A program made the translations under genes and the position numbers. A DNA stretch of 20,740 bases from Mycoemilia scoparia (Eukaryota > Kickxellomycota > Kickxellomycetes > Kickxellales > Kickxellaceae), in assembly GCA_027575805.1 (NCBI GenBank), contig JANBPU010000274.1:1-20740 (forward strand). Reading direction: 5' to 3'. Below, piece by piece: positions 17,965 through 20,740 of the stretch. Below the pieces are notes generated by a model, which saw only the letters and a list, made by a program, of their open reading frames with translations, searched no databases and was not told the DNA's origin. Position 1 is the first letter of the stretch. Every line of letters begins with the position of its first letter.

Positions 17965-18120
17965 CTATTTAAAGTAAAAGAATTTCCGCAAAAAGCGACT
18001 GCGCATTTTCTTCATATGCCTTTGAGTTGCATTTGCCATATATTTCATTGAGTCAACACCTCCTACACCATCATTGGTTTTAATATCTCCTTTATCAACA
18101 TACTCCATTGTTGATAACAT
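17965..18120 (-). CDS. Possible 51-aa basic microprotein
   Basis: On the minus strand ATG at 18120 opens 51 codons to TAG at 17965. The product begins MLSTMEYVDKGDIKTNDGVG and ends with a strongly basic and aromatic tail (HMKKMRSRFLRKFFYFK). No family is recognised. It starts 151 bases from the RING gene's ATG on the other strand and would share that promoter. The acidic first half and basic second half look protein-like. A 51-codon frame in AT-rich DNA can still arise by chance. It could also be one exon of a larger gene. Confidence 0.35.
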   Translation of the reverse strand: MLSTMEYVDKGDIKTNDGVGGVDSMKYMANATQRHMKKMRSRFLRKFFYFK

Positions 18121-18271
18121 TTTAAATGTTGTTTTTCAAAAAGTCTTGTTCAATTAATTATATATATATATATATATATAATACACAATTATCTTAAATA
18201 TTCAGTCAGCTCCATCTCTCACCACAATCCACCCTACACACAATAAACCAACATTCAACCGTCAAGCAAAC
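18121..18271. promoter_or_regulatory. Short divergent promoter with (TA)11
   Basis: It holds a (TA)11 tract at 18159-18180 between the possible 51-aa ORF (-) and the RING gene (+), about 90 bases before the RING start codon. The remainder is CA/CT-rich leader. The tract may act as a TATA element. Confidence 0.45.
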
Positions 18272-20359
18272 ATGGGAGACCCGTTCATATCATACAAGTA
18301 CAAATGCCAAGGCTGCATATACCACCGGCTCTGTTCATTTCCGAGTGAATTAGGAAATTGCCCTGCATGTAATTCAACAAGGTATAAATTAAAGGTAAGC
18401 CAACATAGCGTGTTTTGTAAATACAAAAACTATATCAGTAAAGAGTACTCAAAAATTATAACTTTCTCCATTTCCATTTACTAAAAAACTAGAGCATCAA
18501 ATTGATTTGGAAACTTCCTGGGTTAGTCAGAAACCAAAAATTTAGGTTTGAGGGCGAAATCAAACCACCACGACACCCTCATTATCAGACATCTGTTGGC
18601 TTTGATTTCGGGGGATATGAAAATAGCGGGTAAACCAATATTCTATCACTGCTTTACAATGCTTCAACCTTAGGCCACCGTGTTGATTAATCTATCAACT
18701 AAATATTGCTTTCTACTTTTCATCTATCTTGTCACCAGAAACTTTCCACAAGCACTTGAAGAAAATATATCAATAAGTCGAGCTACAAATCATAGCGTTG
18801 AAGTTAAAGCAAACTACAGGCTAGGTAAATAAATCACACATATTTATATATTAGGAACATATAAAACAAACCTCCCCGCATTTGAATGTTGCATTGCCAA
18901 TATTGATGTTGACACCAAACTTTATATTGCAATTTAAAATTTATTTAGTTGAACAGCAAGGCTCTGCTCTTATCGACTATACTGATAGGATGAGATCCGA
19001 TAGTTTTGGCCCTATTACTGGAGGTCATTTGAACGTTCAAATAAAAGCTCAGGGCCAATACATTTGCCCGATAACTGGTATCGAAACTTTTATACTTAGT
19101 GGTAACCTCGAATATGAATTTATCTCTTACAATGATGTATTTACAACTTCATCTCGATTTAATAACAGCAATAGCATTATTGTTCAGTCTGATGCTACTG
19201 GTGCTGTTAATACATCCACCAATAATAATATTAATAGTAATAATAGCGGCTTTGGAAATCCCAGAGAAAACAACAGGAACTACAATCACAGCACCAACAG
19301 GACTCAACCTACATATCTACCAAGAAATACCCAAGAGCCTGCAACCAGGTCATATATCTTGTCACCACGAATTTTGCCCTCAAATCAGACTACTGGTGCT
19401 AATAATGATAGTAATAGTGCCACAAATAGAAATGGAAGTGCAGTTGATCGTACACCTGGAACTACTAACAGCATGAGTGATAATGTACTCGGAGATTGGG
19501 CTTCTGATTCTCAAATTACCAATATTGCTAATAGTCTTGGCAGATTTGGGTCAGAGTGAGTATTTTTCTAACCCAGATTCCCAAGGACAAAAACAGTTGT
19601 ATCATCAAGGGAATGTTTTTTTGCGCACAATTCTAGCTATTAACGACAACTATTGACATCACTAATACTTTGAGTGTACGTAGACCGCAAGGAGAACCTC
19701 CAGCTTCACAAGAAGCATTACGTAGATTAAAGAAACGCAGACTGCATCGACAAGAGATAAGCAAGTACCATCAACAATAATCTTTTAAGCCTATACATAG
19801 GTATTTCTCTTGATCTCCCCCACTTGTGAAAAAAACTACCTTATCCAAACATTATGCTTGCTGTTTGGAAATACAATAAAGATATTTAATAATAAAGCAG
19901 GGGTTAAATTTTTTTGTTATAGATGAAAGATTATCATGTACTATTTGCATGGAGCAATTTCAAATAATCCAAATCGTTGTGAAACTTCCCTGCAAACATA
20001 TTTTTCACATAAATTGTGCAACAAACTGGTTCATGCAACATGGAACATGTCCAATCTGGTAGGTAAACACAAAACGATTTTTGTTTACTTGGAGCTTCTA
20101 AGTAATAATGTAATTATTTACTTTTTTTAATAGTCGCAAAAGAATAGAAGCAGATTATGATGAAGGAAAGAGCGAGGATGAAGAGCTCCAACATCGACTG
20201 CGATTAACAAACATAAGCCCTGGATCAACATCTTCCAACTTTAATACTAGAACTAGCAATGAAAATATAATTTACCATAGTTCACAAAGTAGACAAGGAA
20301 GGCGGAGAAATGTTAGGTTTGGCAACTCTAATAATAATGGTAGAAAGGATAGACACTAA
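18272..20359 (+). CDS. RING-H2 E3 ubiquitin ligase, RNF126/115-like, seven exons
   Basis: Proposed exons are 18272-18394, 18493-18629, 18739-18824, 18949-19555, 19684-19760, 19923-20058 and 20134-20359, totalling 463 aa with all phases consistent. An N-terminal zinc ribbon (C12xxC15 and C30xxC33) and a C-terminal RING-H2 at 349-389 are visible. The RING reads C349TIC352, LPC367KH369IFH372INC375, C386PIC389, with Trp379 in the usual place. PPASQEALRRLKKRR before the RING resembles the conserved PPAS lead-in of this ligase group. The middle (about 160-310) is Asn/Ser/Thr-rich. The tail is acidic, then Arg/Asn-rich. Family knowledge: the RING recruits an E2 and the zinc ribbon binds ubiquitin or substrate, usually in quality control. 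Intron 5 (19761-19922) needs a GC-AG boundary. The least certain junction is the 19683 acceptor; 19674 keeps the same frame. Confidence 0.82.
19761..19922 (+). other. Probable GC-AG intron in the RING gene
   Basis: The exon frame reads ..HRQEI and meets TAA unless spliced. GCAAGT at 19761-19766 is a perfect donor apart from the T-to-C change. Joining A|AT after the acceptor GTTATAG gives ..QEINERLSCTIC, straight into the RING. The nearby GT at 19765 gives a stop after joining. Confidence 0.7.
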
Positions 20360-20740
20360 AATTTTAATACAACCTTTAGGAAAGCTCATAAAGAAAGTGG
20401 CTTCTATTCCTAACCTTCTCTCCTTTAACTATTTAAGTTTCCAATAATAATAACATTATTAATTAAATCATCTTTTTCTCGTACTTTATTTTTACTTTCT
20501 TTTAAAGCCAATAAATGTAGCTTAAATTTAGCATTATATATATATATATGGTTTTTATACTGAACAATATAATCCCTTTCACAAGAAATCAAATAGCAAA
20601 GATATAACAAGGCCTTAGACAAAATTGGGTCCCCAGAGTTCCATATGAAATGGCTTACTATGCCTGAGTCAAAATACAAGGACTCCTGATCCCTGTTTAC
20701 CATACATTTGGTCTCGAGTGAGATCCCATCAAAAGTTAAG
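20360..20740. other. 3' flank of the RING gene
   Basis: It is AT-rich with an AATAAA motif near 20509 and a (TA)n tract near 20536-20550. A decayed family-2 repeat lies at about 20609-20700. A 92-codon minus-strand frame runs through the repeat and is not credible. Confidence 0.5.
20609..20700 (+). repeat. Decayed copy of short repeat family 2
   Basis: CAAGGCCTTAGACAAAATTG GGTCCCC matches the inverted right end of the copy at 7072-7189 (CAAGGCCTTGGGCAAAAATG GTCCC when reversed). The right end is unclear. Confidence 0.45.

Noticed and set aside
19556..19576. A 21-base intron GTGAGT...CTAACCCAG in the RING gene
   Set aside because: It is too short for spliceosomal removal, and the continuing frame meets TAA soon after. 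The acceptor at 19683 leads into the conserved PPAS segment.
20425..20703. 92-codon minus-strand ORF
   Set aside because: It starts inside a family-2 repeat and runs through a (TA)n tract and AT-rich 3' flank. The composition is not protein-like.

Overview
The window looks like nuclear DNA of an AT-rich fungus. Spliceosomal introns of about 100-220 bp carry GTAAGT/GTGAGT-type donors and CTAAC/CTAA-type branch sites. Homopolymer tracts (poly-Q, poly-N, poly-A, poly-P) interrupt the proteins, and the ABC transporter looks like the fungal Ybt1/Vmr1-type ABCC group. CTG is read as leucine at conserved ABC-transporter positions (nt 1530-1532 and 4326-4328), which argues against a CTG-Ser yeast. 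The exact lineage cannot be fixed from sequence alone. No tRNA, rRNA, CRISPR array or autonomous transposon was seen.

Layout. Positions 1-4514 (+) hold the 3' part of a full-size ABCC transporter that is open at the window's left edge. Positions 4515-4893 are an intergenic spacer full of old repeat fragments. Positions 4894-5685 (-) encode an unrecognised 263-aa, S/P/T-rich protein with many possible CDK sites. Then comes an almost gene-free stretch of about 4.9 kb (5686-10600). It holds microsatellites, several MITE-like elements, a direct repeat pair, a 60-bp imperfect palindrome and one doubtful 68-aa ORF. Positions 10601-13630 (+) encode a 1009-aa F-box/LRR-like protein.

Positions 13631-14736 hold two more MITE-like elements and a TATA box. 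Positions 14737-16208 (+) are a two-exon gene for an unrecognised 415-aa protein, with a complete MITE-like element inside its intron. Positions 16663-17403 (-) encode an unrecognised 246-aa helical protein, convergent with the former gene. A 51-aa ORF at 17965-18120 (-) faces, across a short (TA)n promoter, a seven-exon gene at 18272-20359 (+). That gene encodes a 463-aa RING-H2 E3 ubiquitin ligase of the RNF126/RNF115 type. The last 380 bases are a 3' flank with another repeat fragment.

How the genes relate. No operon or cluster logic is visible. Two genes (F-box/LRR and RING-H2) belong to ubiquitin ligation, but nothing links them mechanistically. The most notable structure is a dense family of about 90-125 bp elements with terminal inverted repeats starting ATATGGGCAATAATTTTTGA. 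One clear copy is intronic, and two oppositely oriented copies flank the F-box gene. A second short inverted-repeat family (ends TTCACAAG...CTTGTGAA) and a third, direct-repeat family lie in the same spacers. Other points of note are an unusually asymmetric pair of ATP sites in the ABC transporter and a probable GC-AG intron in the RING gene.
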